DNA from: Candidatus Palauibacter poriticola
GTDB taxonomy: Bacteria > Gemmatimonadota > Gemmatimonadetes > Palauibacterales > Palauibacteraceae
Length of the DNA: 53,799 nucleotides
NCBI GenBank assembly: GCA_012270965.1
Contig: JAAXHJ010000065.1
Location: forward strand, 1-53,799
Direction of reading: 5' to 3'
A model generated the notes under the pieces. It was not told the DNA's origin, searched no databases, and was given only the letters and a program-made list of their open reading frames with translations. Below, piece after piece: positions 40,848 through 50,101 of this stretch. Both the position numbers and the translations under genes were made by a program. Position 1 is the first letter of the stretch. Every line of letters starts with the position of its first letter.

Positions 40848-42107
40848 TCAGCGGACTTCGGTGTCTACCCCCTCCTCCCCTTCGGAGCGGGCGATGATCG
40901 CGGCGCCGCACGAATCGCTGAACACGTTGACCGCTGTGCGGTACATGTCGAGCGGACGGTCGATGGCGAGCATCGCACCCACGATCGTGATCGCCTCCGG
41001 GTTGTCGCCGAGGCCGATCGCGTTCAACACGATGAAGATCACGACGACGCCCGCCGAGGGCACCGCGGCCGCCCCGATCGAGGCGAGCAGCGCGGTCAGG
41101 ACGACGATCGCCTGCTGCCCGATGCTGAGGTCGACCCCAAGCACCTGTGCGATGAAGAGGGCGCCGGCGCACTCGAAGATCGCCGTGCCGTCCATGTTCA
41201 CCGTGGCACCCATCGGGAGCACGAACGAGGAGACCTTGTTCGACACGCCGACCTTCTCGCGCAACGTCTTGATCGTGACCGGGAGCGTCGCACCCGACGA
41301 ACTCGTCGAGAACGCGGTCAGGAGCGGCTCGCGCAGGTTTGCGAAGTGGGTCAGCGGCTTGATGCGCCCTAGGACGATGAGCAGGAGCGGCATCGTGATG
41401 AAGAGGTGGATCGTGAGCCCGGACCCGATCGTCGCGAAGTACTTGGCGAGCGCGGCGAAGCGGTCGAAGCCGGTCTCCCCCACCATCCTCGTGATGAGCG
41501 CGAAGACGCCGATGGGGAGGAACTTTATGATCCCCGACGTGAGCGCCATCATCGCTTGGAAGAAAGCGTTGAAGATGTCGGTCACCGCCGTGCGCGGCTT
41601 CTCCGGCAGCCCCGTGATCGCGGCCCCGAACACGATGCAGAAAAAGATGATCGCCAGCATGTCGCCCGCGGAGGCGGCGGCGAAGAAGTTGTTCGGGACG
41701 ATGTCGAGGATGAGATCGACGGCAGAGTCCGGCGTGTCCAGCTCGGGCACCGCCTGCTGCGCCGCGGCGCCCATGTCCGCGTTCCGGCCGGGCCGGATGA
41801 GGTTCACCATCAACAGACCGGTCAGCGCCGCCAGCATGCTGGAGACGACGTAGTAGCCCATCGTCTTCCCGAACAGGCGGCCGATCGCCCTTCCCCCTCC
41901 CACCGAGGCCACCCCGGACACGATCGAGGTGAGCACGAGCGGCACGATGATCATCCGGAGCAGCTTCATGAACAGCTCGCCGATCCAGCCGATCGCATTC
42001 GCCGCGGGCAGCCCGAAGGCCCAGCCCGTGACGAGGCCCAGGATCATGGCGGACAGCACCTGCCAGTGAAGGCGTCGGTACCAGGGAAGTGTGGGATCGT
42101 ATTCCAT
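40848..42107 (-). CDS. Dicarboxylate/amino acid:cation symporter (DAACS family)
   Basis: A 419-residue inner-membrane transporter. ATG 42107 is used because WYRRLHWQVLSAMILGLVTG begins the first membrane segment; the upstream frame is arginine-rich and unrelated. The SLC1/GltP hallmarks are all visible: serine-rich hairpin STSSSGATLPVT, NMDGTAIFE in the substrate-binding TM7, and FSDSCGAAII near the C-terminus. It couples uptake of glutamate, aspartate or C4-dicarboxylates to Na+ or H+. With pckA elsewhere in the window it fits use of amino acids or dicarboxylates as carbon source. Confidence 0.93.
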   Translation of the reverse strand: MEYDPTLPWYRRLHWQVLSAMILGLVTGWAFGLPAANAIGWIGELFMKLLRMIIVPLVLTSIVSGVASVGGGRAIGRLFGKTMGYYVVSSMLAALTGLLMVNLIRPGRNADMGAAAQQAVPELDTPDSAVDLILDIVPNNFFAAASAGDMLAIIFFCIVFGAAITGLPEKPRTAVTDIFNAFFQAMMALTSGIIKFLPIGVFALITRMVGETGFDRFAALAKYFATIGSGLTIHLFITMPLLLIVLGRIKPLTHFANLREPLLTAFSTSSSGATLPVTIKTLREKVGVSNKVSSFVLPMGATVNMDGTAIFECAGALFIAQVLGVDLSIGQQAIVVLTALLASIGAAAVPSAGVVVIFIVLNAIGLGDNPEAITIVGAMLAIDRPLDMYRTAVNVFSDSCGAAIIARSEGEEGVDTEVR

Positions 42108-42352
42108 TGGCGTCTCCGGTGTGGCGCCGTCGCGCGCGGCGCATGTCGAGCGTCGGGGGCGGCCGGACATCAAGGCGATCCGGCCGCGCTTCGAGCGAGC
42201 GATCCAACGGGGGTTGATCGTGGCGTCCGAACGGCGAGCCGGCAATGGGCATCATCCACGTCCTCGCGTTGAGCCCCTCCTGCGGCGGCCGTAGTGTGGT
42301 GGGACTCCAGCCCGCTTCCCGCGACATGGGCGGCATCGCCCGAGAGGTTCCC

Positions 42353-43201
42353 GTGCCCACGATCATGCTTGCGGACAACCTTGATGCGCTCCGGGGGATG
42401 CCGGACAGCCACGCCGATCTCATCTACATCGACCCGCCCTTCAACACCGGCCGCACGCAGCGACGGACGCGGATCAAGACCCGTCGCGCGTCACGCGGCG
42501 GAGGCGGCGACCGGACGGGCTTTCAGGGCCAACGCTACGAGACGACCGTCCTTGGCACTCAGCGGTTCGCGGATCGGTTCGACGACTATCTCGCGTTCCT
42601 CGGGCCCCGACTCGTCGAGGCGCATCGCGTTCTCGCCCCCCACGGGTCGTTCTATCTCCACGTCGACTACCGGGAGGTGCATCACTGCCGGCTGTTCCTG
42701 GATGACCTGTTCGGACCCGACCACCTCCTGAACGAGATCATCTGGGCGTACGACTACGGCGCCCGTCCCCGGACACGCTGGCCGGCGAAGCACGACAACA
42801 TCCTCTTCTACGTGAAGGACTTGTCGAACTACGTCTTCAACGTGGACGAGATCGAACGGATCCCCTACATGGCGCCGGGGCTCGTCGGGCCCGAAAAGGC
42901 CGCGCGCGGCAAGCTGCCCACGGACACGTGGTGGCACACGATCGTCTCCACGAACGGCACCGAACGGACAGGCTATCCGACCCAGAAGCCGCTCGGCATC
43001 CTGCGCCGCATCATCACGGCGTCATCGAACCCCGGCGATATCGTGCTGGATTTCTTCGCGGGCAGCGGCACGACCGGCATGGCCGCCCACGAACTGGGAC
43101 GTGACTTCATCCTCGTGGACGACAACCCCGAAGCCCTGGAAGTGATGGCGAAACGATTCGAGTCCGTACCCGGCGTCCGCTGGCAGGGATTCCGTCCGTA
43201 G
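42353..43201 (+). CDS. Beta-class site-specific DNA methyltransferase (N6-adenine or N4-cytosine)
   Basis: A 282-residue methyltransferase. GTG 42353 follows AGAGG at a good distance; ATG 42326 in frame is possible. Motif IV DLIYIDPPFNTGR comes first and motif I DFFAGSGTTG last, the permuted beta order. Between them lie NEIIWAYDYGARPR, RWPAKHDNILFY, YMAPGLVGPEK and TDTWWHTIV, which I recognise as a conserved group of solitary methyltransferases. No restriction gene is adjacent, so it is probably an orphan epigenetic or anti-restriction enzyme. It diverges from the symporter. Confidence 0.88.
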   Translation: MPTIMLADNLDALRGMPDSHADLIYIDPPFNTGRTQRRTRIKTRRASRGGGGDRTGFQGQRYETTVLGTQRFADRFDDYLAFLGPRLVEAHRVLAPHGSFYLHVDYREVHHCRLFLDDLFGPDHLLNEIIWAYDYGARPRTRWPAKHDNILFYVKDLSNYVFNVDEIERIPYMAPGLVGPEKAARGKLPTDTWWHTIVSTNGTERTGYPTQKPLGILRRIITASSNPGDIVLDFFAGSGTTGMAAHELGRDFILVDDNPEALEVMAKRFESVPGVRWQGFRP

Positions 43202-43237
43202 CGCTTTGCAGCGAGAGGGGCTCACGATGAGAGGATC

Positions 43238-43354
43238 ATGATGGCCTTGAACGTGAACGACGTCATCGAGGGACTCGACACGGAGCGGCGGCGACGGGTG
43301 CTGGAGCGCGCTGCCGAACTCATCGCGGAGGAACTCACGCTGCGCAGGCACGTC
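43238..43354 (+). pseudogene. XRE-type antitoxin remnant, N-terminal part
   Basis: ATG 43238 or 43241 opens MALNVNDVIEGLDTERRRRV then AAELIAEELTLRR, the start of HTH antitoxins in which the DNA-binding helices normally follow. Here homology stops after about 38 residues and unrelated sequence continues to a stop at 43546. A likely decayed toxin-antitoxin component. Confidence 0.45.
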
Positions 43355-43778
43355 GAGACCTATGGGAGACACGGTCTCCCTGGGCGCGAGATTCTCCGAC
43401 CGACCGTCCGTGGAGTTGTCCGGCATCGCCGATGCGGATTAGAAAACCCGGATCCAATCGCCGGATTGCGGATGACGGTTTCGCGCAAACGGGGACGAAG
43501 CACATCTCGGCGATTCGCCGAGCAACCGTCATTGCGGAGGGCGTAAACCCTCTTGGGGGCGGGCGTCGATACCCGAATAACTCGCGAGCAGGTTGTCGGC
43601 GACCCGAGAGTGTAGCGTCGCTTGAACTCGCCAAGGAACCAATAGGGCCAGCGGGCATGGAAGTGCGTTCGTCGTAGAACCCGGCGATACAGGTTTGGCC
43701 GAGGTGATGGGTTTCGAAGTCGTCGCGGTGGACGTGGAGGGTTTCCAGCACCTTGCCGTAAGCGGCGTCGGGATGCAT
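43355..43778. other. Unassigned stretch, probably decayed gene sequence
   Basis: About 420 bp between the XRE remnant and the LVIVD gene end. Minus-strand frames give protein-like but unrecognised strings, such as KVLETLHVHRDDFETHHLGQ, CIAGFYDERT and then, one frame over, HARWPYWFLGEFKRRYTLG. This pattern suggests a frameshifted gene I cannot name. A hairpin CTCGGCG/CGCCGAG with a 3-base loop lies at 43506-43522. Confidence 0.35.
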
Positions 43779-45818
43779 TCACATGCCTGCGTCCGCCAGA
43801 CCTCGCACGACCTCCGCCACGCTTCGCACCGTCGCGGCGTCGCCCGCGCCGGCGGCGTCACTGGATACGGCGTCGGCCAGCGACCGCAGCGCGCCGGCGC
43901 GCGCCGACCCCGTCATCTCCTCGGCTCCGGCCAACTCGTCCCGGATCGCGCCGATCCTGGCGGCGGAGAGACCGCCGTGCCGCTCCAACTGGTCGAGGTA
44001 GGCCCTCGCCAGCGCGAACGTGGCCCGCCATTCGAAGATGGGCTGTCCCTGGGAGTTCAGGTGCGTCAACTGCACGGAGTTGGCGGCGTCGATCTCGTTC
44101 TGCGTCAGCGCCTCGTTCGGAACCAGTTCGAGGATGTCGAGGCCGCGGGCGATCTCGGAGTTGACGATGACGCCGTTGTACCAGTACACGGACCAGCTGC
44201 CGCCCATCTGCATGCGGTCGGGGTTCACCGGGCCGCGGTCGAAGTAGGCGATCTCAACCGGATTCACGGGGTCGGTCCAGTCGATGAGCGAGATCCCGCC
44301 CTGGTACCAGCCCTGGATCATGATGTCGCGGCCCGGGACGGGGATCAGCGACCCGTTGTGGGCCACGCAGTTCTCCTCCGGCGTCTGCGGGGCGGGGAGC
44401 TTGAAGTAGCTCTGGAACTCCAACTCCGTGCCCTCGATGGTGAAGATCGCGTTCGCGCCCCACTCCATCGGATCCGAGGCTCGGCACTTCGGCGCGCCGC
44501 CGCCGCCCCATTCATCCGTGAACAGGATGGCCGTGCCGTCGTTGTTGAAGGTGGCGGAGTGCCAGTAGGAGAAGTTGGAGTCCGCCACGGCGGAGAGCCG
44601 CCGGGGATTCGCCGGATCGGAGATGTCGAGCAGCATGCCGTAGCCCTCGCACGCTCCGCCGGCGAGGCCGATGGCCGGATACACGGTGATGTCGTGGCAC
44701 TGCGTGGGGCCGGGTTCCGGGCCGTCTCCCTCGCCGCCCTGCGCTCCCATCATCTGCGCTATGATCGAAGGCAGCGCCTCGCGCAGCGCCGCGCTGTCGG
44801 CCGCGGTGGGCGGGCCCTCGCCTCCGCGCTGGGCCACCATCTGCCCGAGCATTTGCTGGGCGGCCGGTTCGGGCAGCACCATCTCCTGCCCCATCACCTC
44901 GATGATGAAGGCGCCGCGCTCCCGGGCCGCCTCGATCACCGCAAGGTCGTCGGGCGCCGGGCCGTGCGTCGGCGGCGCCACCAGGTCTTCGAAGATGCGG
45001 GGCGAACTCACGATCTCGGCGCTTGCCGGATCGGCCACGGGCACCCTGATGACCTCGATGCGGAAGAGAGCGGTATTGGAGTCCTCCTCGGGAGGCGCGC
45101 CGGAGCAGCCCGCAAGCTCCTCGGCAGGCCGCACCGGGGCTGCGCCGGAGACGTAGATGTAGACGTTGTCTTCATCCCCGGGGTGTTCGAGCACGGTGTG
45201 CGTGTGGGAGCCGCGGCAGGTCTGCACGTTCGCCACGTATTCCGGCGCGGTGATATCGGAGATGTCGAAGATGCGGATGCCGCGCAGCCGGTCGTGGCTG
45301 ACGGCCTCCTCGACGCCCTGCTCGCCACAGTCCAGCCGCCCGCCGAACCCCTCGCCGGACACGAAGAGAAGGTGCTCGTAGACGGAGACGTCGCTCTGCG
45401 AGGCGGGGCAGACGTAGGTCACGACCGACTCCGGATTCGCCGGGTCGGAGATGTCCCAGATCTGAATGCCGTCGTAGTTGCCCTGGATCGCGTAGGGGCC
45501 CGTGAAGGCGAGATCGGAGTTCGAGGTGCCCACGAACGGGTCCGGCGGCGGCGTGGCGGACAGGAGGTTGAGGTTCCAGATCGCCTCGCCCGCATCGAAC
45601 ATGCCCGCCGCGAGCCCGACGCGCGGGTCCGGCGTGGGCGGATCGACCTGAAGCCCGGTGGGCGCGGCCGCCGGGCGGACGGGAGCGGTGGCCATCCCGG
45701 CCTGCGTCGACTGGTACGCGCAACCGGCCGCTCCGAGTACCGCGTACGCACCGACGAACAGCGTCGCGAGGGGAACGGAGGATTGAGCGTGGTCTCGAAC
45801 CTTGTTGACGATAATCAT
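43779..45818 (-). CDS. LVIVD-repeat lipoprotein
   Basis: A 679-residue secreted protein. The signal ends VLGAAGC (lipobox AAGC, Cys33). The mature part contains LVIVD-type propeller repeats: DGIQIWDISDPANPESV, GIRIFDISDITAPEYV, GMLLDISDPANPRRLS and GGISLIDWTDPVNPVEI. Cysteines (SHDRLRG, RASDPME regions, CHDITVYP) suggest disulfides. Such proteins are thought to be surface adhesion or binding scaffolds. It lies 33 bp downstream of the DUF305 gene, and this pairing suggests a shared envelope function, perhaps metal related. Confidence 0.8.
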   Translation of the reverse strand: MIIVNKVRDHAQSSVPLATLFVGAYAVLGAAGCAYQSTQAGMATAPVRPAAAPTGLQVDPPTPDPRVGLAAGMFDAGEAIWNLNLLSATPPPDPFVGTSNSDLAFTGPYAIQGNYDGIQIWDISDPANPESVVTYVCPASQSDVSVYEHLLFVSGEGFGGRLDCGEQGVEEAVSHDRLRGIRIFDISDITAPEYVANVQTCRGSHTHTVLEHPGDEDNVYIYVSGAAPVRPAEELAGCSGAPPEEDSNTALFRIEVIRVPVADPASAEIVSSPRIFEDLVAPPTHGPAPDDLAVIEAARERGAFIIEVMGQEMVLPEPAAQQMLGQMVAQRGGEGPPTAADSAALREALPSIIAQMMGAQGGEGDGPEPGPTQCHDITVYPAIGLAGGACEGYGMLLDISDPANPRRLSAVADSNFSYWHSATFNNDGTAILFTDEWGGGGAPKCRASDPMEWGANAIFTIEGTELEFQSYFKLPAPQTPEENCVAHNGSLIPVPGRDIMIQGWYQGGISLIDWTDPVNPVEIAYFDRGPVNPDRMQMGGSWSVYWYNGVIVNSEIARGLDILELVPNEALTQNEIDAANSVQLTHLNSQGQPIFEWRATFALARAYLDQLERHGGLSAARIGAIRDELAGAEEMTGSARAGALRSLADAVSSDAAGAGDAATVRSVAEVVRGLADAGM

Positions 45819-45851
45819 TTCGGACCCTTCGTTTGGAGTGAACTGTATGAA

Positions 45852-46526
45852 TCAGCCGCCCGGCTCCGGCGCGGCGAGCGCCTCGAGCATCAACTCCATG
45901 CGGGCGATTTCCGTGGCCTGGTCGACGTGGATGTCGGAGGCCAGCTTGAAGATGAAGTCGTCCTGCGCCGCGCCGTCGGTGGCGAACAACTCCCGCACCA
46001 TCGTGACGGCGCCGTTGTGGTGCTGGATCATATATCGGAGGAAGAGGCGGTCGAAGTCGGTGCCGCGCGCGGCCTCCAGCTCCGCAAGTTGCTCTGCGGT
46101 CAGCATCCCGGCCATGAGCATGGCTCCGTCTCCGTGACCCCGCATGTCCCTGGTCTCCGGTACGGGCAGGCCGCGGTCGGAGAGCCAGCGGCTCATGACG
46201 ACGATCTCATCGGTCTGCGCGTTGATGATCCTCGCGCACAGCGTCCGGATCGAGACGCTGGCGCCGGCGTCCGGAGCGAAGCCCGCCATCACCAGAGCCT
46301 GCGCGTGATGCGGAATCATATGGGTCATGAAACGGATGTCCGCCTCGTGCGCGCCCTCGAGGGCGGCTTCCGCGCGCGCCCGGTAGATCGCTTCAAGTTC
46401 GGCTACGCGCGCGGAATCCGGCCGGACGGCCGTGTCCGGCGGACTACTGCCCGAGCTGGCGCACGCCACCGCGCCCGTGAGCAGTCCAATGAGCACGCCG
46501 GTGAACCAAATGGGCTGGATCTTCAT
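45852..46526 (-). CDS. DUF305 lipoprotein
   Basis: A 224-residue exported protein. ATG 46526 is chosen because a signal peptide (LIGLLTGAVAC) follows directly. It is a ferritin-like four-helix domain of the DUF305 type: ADIRFMTHMIPHHAQALVMA near residue 65 and FLRYMIQHHNGAVTMVREL near 162 are the two Met/His-rich helices, apt for copper or silver binding. The 250 bp upstream, to the end of the propeller gene at 46779, hold nothing I recognise. Confidence 0.86.
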   Translation of the reverse strand: MKIQPIWFTGVLIGLLTGAVACASSGSSPPDTAVRPDSARVAELEAIYRARAEAALEGAHEADIRFMTHMIPHHAQALVMAGFAPDAGASVSIRTLCARIINAQTDEIVVMSRWLSDRGLPVPETRDMRGHGDGAMLMAGMLTAEQLAELEAARGTDFDRLFLRYMIQHHNGAVTMVRELFATDGAAQDDFIFKLASDIHVDQATEIARMELMLEALAAPEPGG

Positions 46527-46778
46527 TTCGTCGCCGGCGACCTCGTTCGTTCGGCGGAGAATCCCGCAGGTCGTTCTCGCCGCGTCATTCTCGCGCCAAT
46601 AGTGCCGAACAGGCATACCGAATCGGCCGTACGAAGACAATCCTGAACGGTTTCGCGGCGGGGTGCAGCGGAGTGTGGGCCGAGCCGCGTCTGCCGCGAC
46701 GTTTGCGCGGAGCGGGCGGCTCGGCAGGGGGCAATCGTTCGCGGGGCAGCCAGCCCAGGGCGGGGTTCCGCCGGGGTT

Positions 46779-47975
46779 CTACCGGTAGCGGTACAGCCTG
46801 ACTTCCTGCTCGTCGAGGGCGTCGCGCTCGAGCAGGACGAAGCGGCCGGCATCGACCGCCAGGACGCTCGCCTCGGCGGGGAGATCCAGCCACCCCCGCG
46901 GCTGTCCGTCGGGGCCGTTGACGAGCCAGCGTCTCGTGTCCTCTCCCAACCGCGTCGCAAGCCCGATCCAGACCATCTCCTCAGGCCCCAGAACCGCCGA
47001 GTGGAAAGCCGGGTGGGTCTCCCGGTAGGGGGCGTTCGCGGCGAACTCCACGTACCAGTCCGGGACTTCCGGACCTCTGCGAGCGATTCGTTCCGCCCTC
47101 CATGCCTCGATTTCCGCGTCTGTGACCGTCCATCCCCCACCCGAACCCCGAATCAGACGCGTCAGACGCCCGTCCGCCGCGTAGACGGAGAGGCTCAGCA
47201 TCTCCTGGTCACCGATCAGGGCCCGGTCGCGGAAGCCGCCGGCCACGATGTCCCGCCCGACCGCCGGTTCGGTGCGCGTTGCGCCGCCACCGGGCAAGCC
47301 ACCGTAGACCCATGCTTTGGCGGGCAGCATGCCGAGCGTGTCCGGCTCGGTCTCCAGATCCGCGAATGAGAGCAGCGGAGTGGTATCTCTCTTCATCCCC
47401 TCGGGGAGGAAGAACCGCTGTTCTCCAAGGATCGCCAGCAGGTTCCCGGCCGCATCTCTCGCGAGCGGCCTCAGGTCCACGATGGCGCTCTGGGCGGAAA
47501 GCAGGGACGACGTGAGGAACTCGCCGCTCGCCGAAAACTGGGTGAGGCGAGTCAGCCGCGCGTCGTATGCCAGGAACCCCTCATCCGTGGCGAGGAGGGT
47601 CGTGATGTCGCTGAACTCCCCGGGCCCTTCGCCCTGCCCTCCCACCCGAGCCGTGATCGAACCGTCACCGGCGAAGAGGAACACCTCGCTCGAGCCCGTG
47701 TTGGCGAGCGCGAGGCCGTCGTTTCCGAGCAGCACCGCGTCACCGACCGAGAACAACTCGATCCCGAGATCGCGGGTGGAGAAGACGAGGTTCGCGTCCA
47801 GGAGGGGCATCGACAGTTCCTCCACCCGGCCCAGAGCTATGTTGGTGATGCCCGCTGAATCGGAGACCACGACCACGTTCGGGGGTTGGTCTTCGGGTTC
47901 GGAGTGAGCGCCGCCGCAGGCGATGGCCGCGCAACTGAGGACCCCGGCGGCAAGGAAGCCTCCGCGAGCGCCCAT
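46779..47975 (-). CDS. 6-bladed beta-propeller lipoprotein
   Basis: A 398-residue secreted protein. MGARGGFLAAGVLSCAAIAC ends in a lipobox (AIAC, Cys20). It has NHL-type propeller features: VFLFAGDGSITARVGGQGEG followed by PGEFSDI is the classic blade signature, with further blades at FLAYDARLTRLTQFSASGEF and LSLSVYAADGRLTRLI. This subfamily is abundant in Bacteroidota and Gemmatimonadota; function is unknown, probably binding at the cell surface. It lies 107 bp downstream of the S15-type hydrolase start region but in the same orientation as its neighbours. Confidence 0.78.
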   Translation of the reverse strand: MGARGGFLAAGVLSCAAIACGGAHSEPEDQPPNVVVVSDSAGITNIALGRVEELSMPLLDANLVFSTRDLGIELFSVGDAVLLGNDGLALANTGSSEVFLFAGDGSITARVGGQGEGPGEFSDITTLLATDEGFLAYDARLTRLTQFSASGEFLTSSLLSAQSAIVDLRPLARDAAGNLLAILGEQRFFLPEGMKRDTTPLLSFADLETEPDTLGMLPAKAWVYGGLPGGGATRTEPAVGRDIVAGGFRDRALIGDQEMLSLSVYAADGRLTRLIRGSGGGWTVTDAEIEAWRAERIARRGPEVPDWYVEFAANAPYRETHPAFHSAVLGPEEMVWIGLATRLGEDTRRWLVNGPDGQPRGWLDLPAEASVLAVDAGRFVLLERDALDEQEVRLYRYR

Positions 47976-48082
47976 GGTTCCCTCCCGGTATTAGATATCG
48001 GTGATGTTGACCGCTGTCCGCAGCATGGCGGCCTCATTCCGTGAGAGGCACCATGTTGACCGAGCGTTGCCTAGGCCGCGCG

Positions 48083-49993
48083 CTAGTCGGAGGCGGGGAC
48101 GCCCAGCGCGCGCCGCAGGGCCGCGCTACCTCCCACGACGGGCAGCGCGATGCGGGTCTCCCCCAAGTCGATGGTCAGGGTCGTGCCCGGGTCGGGGTGA
48201 AGCGTGAAGAACTTATCGCTGGAAAAGATCATCAATCCGATGCGGGCTCCGGCCGGGATCATCTGGTCGTCGGGCTGAAGCGCGAACTCCAAATCGACGA
48301 ACTCTCCCGGCGTGAGCGGCGAGCCGGTGCGGGGCGACGCCATGTCCTCGGCACCCGCGTTGGCGGGGTCGGCCCATCCCTTGGTGATGATGTTGTCGTT
48401 GATTCGGGGGCTCTCGGCCCACGGCAGCGACACCAGCCAGACGGAGAGATTGGCCGCGGGCGCGTCCGCCGACATCCGCACGCGGACCGTCGCCACGCCC
48501 GACAGATGGACATCCTCGCGCAGTTCCGGCGTCGCGTACAGCAGGCGGTGGTTCGACCACTCGGCGGCGGCCAACTGATCGCCGGTGAAGGCGAAGTTGT
48601 CGATGATCGCACCGGTCTCGGCACGCGCGCCGCCGCCACCCAAGCTGCGATCGGCTCCCGTTACGCCGAAGCCCGCTCCCGAATCGTCGAGGGAGAGCGA
48701 TCCGGTCCAGTGCCCGTCGCCATTCGGACGGAGCGTCACGGCGTCGGCCTCGGGGTGCGGATAGCTCGCGTAGGGCGTGGGCTGCTCGCGCTCGTCTCCC
48801 TCCCGAACGATCCACGCCGCCGGATCGCCCTCCACGCCGTTCTCTACACCGGCCACGTAGCGGGTGAACCAGCGGTTCATGAGTTCCAGCGGCGGCGGCC
48901 CGCCGTGTCCGCCTTGGTGGTAGTAGATCTGCAGCGGCACGCCCCGCTCCCTGAGCGCCATCGCAATGCGGTAGCTGTGCTCGGGCATGACGTTCCAGTC
49001 GTTGAAGGCGTGACTCATGAGCGTGGCCGCCCGCACGCCGTCGACGTGATTCAGGTAGTCCCGGCCCGCCCAGAAATCGCTGTAGTCCCCCGTCCTCCGG
49101 TCCAGCCTGGCGGTCATCTCGTCGCGCACGTTCGCGAGGCAGTAGTCGCGGACCTCGGGAAAGCCGCTGAAGATGAAATCGAAGAGGACGTCGATGTCCT
49201 CGCCCGGGTATCCGCCTGGTGATCGCACGAGCCCGTTGGATCGGTAGTAGTGGTAGTAGGACGTGTTCGGCGCGACGGGGATGATTGCCTCCAGCCCCTC
49301 GACGCCCGTCATCGCGGCGGCCAGGGGGAGCGTCCCATTGTAGGAGGTGCCCGTCATCCCGACCTTCCCCGTCGCCCACGAGGCCCGCACCTCTTCGTCT
49401 CCGTCCACACTCGTGAAGCCCCGCGTCCGGCCGTTGAGCCAGTCGATCACGGCCTTGGGCGCCAGCGACTCGTTCGCGCCGCCCACGGTCGGGCAGCCCT
49501 GCGACTGGCCCGTCCCGGGCGACTGCGAGTGGACGACCGCGAATCCTCTCGGCACCCAGGTCGCCACGTGCGAGTTCGAGATCCTCGGCTGGCTCGCGAT
49601 GTGACCAATCGTCGCCGGGAACGGATCGCGCGGCGGGGCTTCGCCGCCCACCTCCTGGCGCAGGTCCCAGAAGTGCGCAAAGTCGATGCCGGCGACGCCC
49701 GAGTAGTAGGGGCTGGTCTCGTAGATGACCGGGACCCTCAACCCCTCGACGCCGGTCTGCGCCGGACGGGTCACATCCAGGTGCACGCGGTCCGGGAGGC
49801 CGTCGCCGTCGGAGTCGAACTCGGTCTCCACCCATACCTCATGGCGGATCCAGGTGGACGAATCCGCGAAGGCGGGGACGATCTGCGCCTGTCCATCCTC
49901 GATCACGAGCCCCGCCTGCGCGGCGATCGCCGCCGGAAGGAGGATGAACGCGAGCAAGGCCGCCGCCGACGTCGCGATGCGCGATGAACCCAT
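48083..49993 (-). CDS. CocE/NonD (S15 family) acyl-hydrolase or Xaa-Pro peptidase, secreted
   Basis: A 636-residue hydrolase from ATG 49993, followed by a Sec signal ([17 protein letters not shown]). The N-terminal alpha/beta-hydrolase domain has [42 protein letters not shown] (oxyanion region) and the nucleophile [15 protein letters not shown] with Ser near 218. The His is likely in [10 protein letters not shown]. The C-terminal jelly-roll ([26 protein letters not shown]) is typical of the X-Pro dipeptidyl-peptidase C-terminal domain. It may cleave Xaa-Pro dipeptides or acyl esters. The 108 bp to the D-aminoacylase gene upstream suggest a shared operon. Confidence 0.88.
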   Translation of the reverse strand: MGSSRIATSAAALLAFILLPAAIAAQAGLVIEDGQAQIVPAFADSSTWIRHEVWVETEFDSDGDGLPDRVHLDVTRPAQTGVEGLRVPVIYETSPYYSGVAGIDFAHFWDLRQEVGGEAPPRDPFPATIGHIASQPRISNSHVATWVPRGFAVVHSQSPGTGQSQGCPTVGGANESLAPKAVIDWLNGRTRGFTSVDGDEEVRASWATGKVGMTGTSYNGTLPLAAAMTGVEGLEAIIPVAPNTSYYHYYRSNGLVRSPGGYPGEDIDVLFDFIFSGFPEVRDYCLANVRDEMTARLDRRTGDYSDFWAGRDYLNHVDGVRAATLMSHAFNDWNVMPEHSYRIAMALRERGVPLQIYYHQGGHGGPPPLELMNRWFTRYVAGVENGVEGDPAAWIVREGDEREQPTPYASYPHPEADAVTLRPNGDGHWTGSLSLDDSGAGFGVTGADRSLGGGGARAETGAIIDNFAFTGDQLAAAEWSNHRLLYATPELREDVHLSGVATVRVRMSADAPAANLSVWLVSLPWAESPRINDNIITKGWADPANAGAEDMASPRTGSPLTPGEFVDLEFALQPDDQMIPAGARIGLMIFSSDKFFTLHPDPGTTLTIDLGETRIALPVVGGSAALRRALGVPASD

Positions 49994-50101
49994 GGAACGC
50001 TCCCAGTCGGTCAGTTCGTGGCCGTCGTCGCGGCCCTGGTCGTACCCGTGGTCACGGCCGTCAAGGCTCCGCGCTTCGGCGACCACCGCAAACAGTTCAA
50101 T

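Noticed and set aside
43695..46646. A 983-codon plus-strand frame
   Set aside because: It is antisense to the LVIVD and DUF305 genes and consists of RR/VG-rich shadow sequence typical of high-GC DNA.
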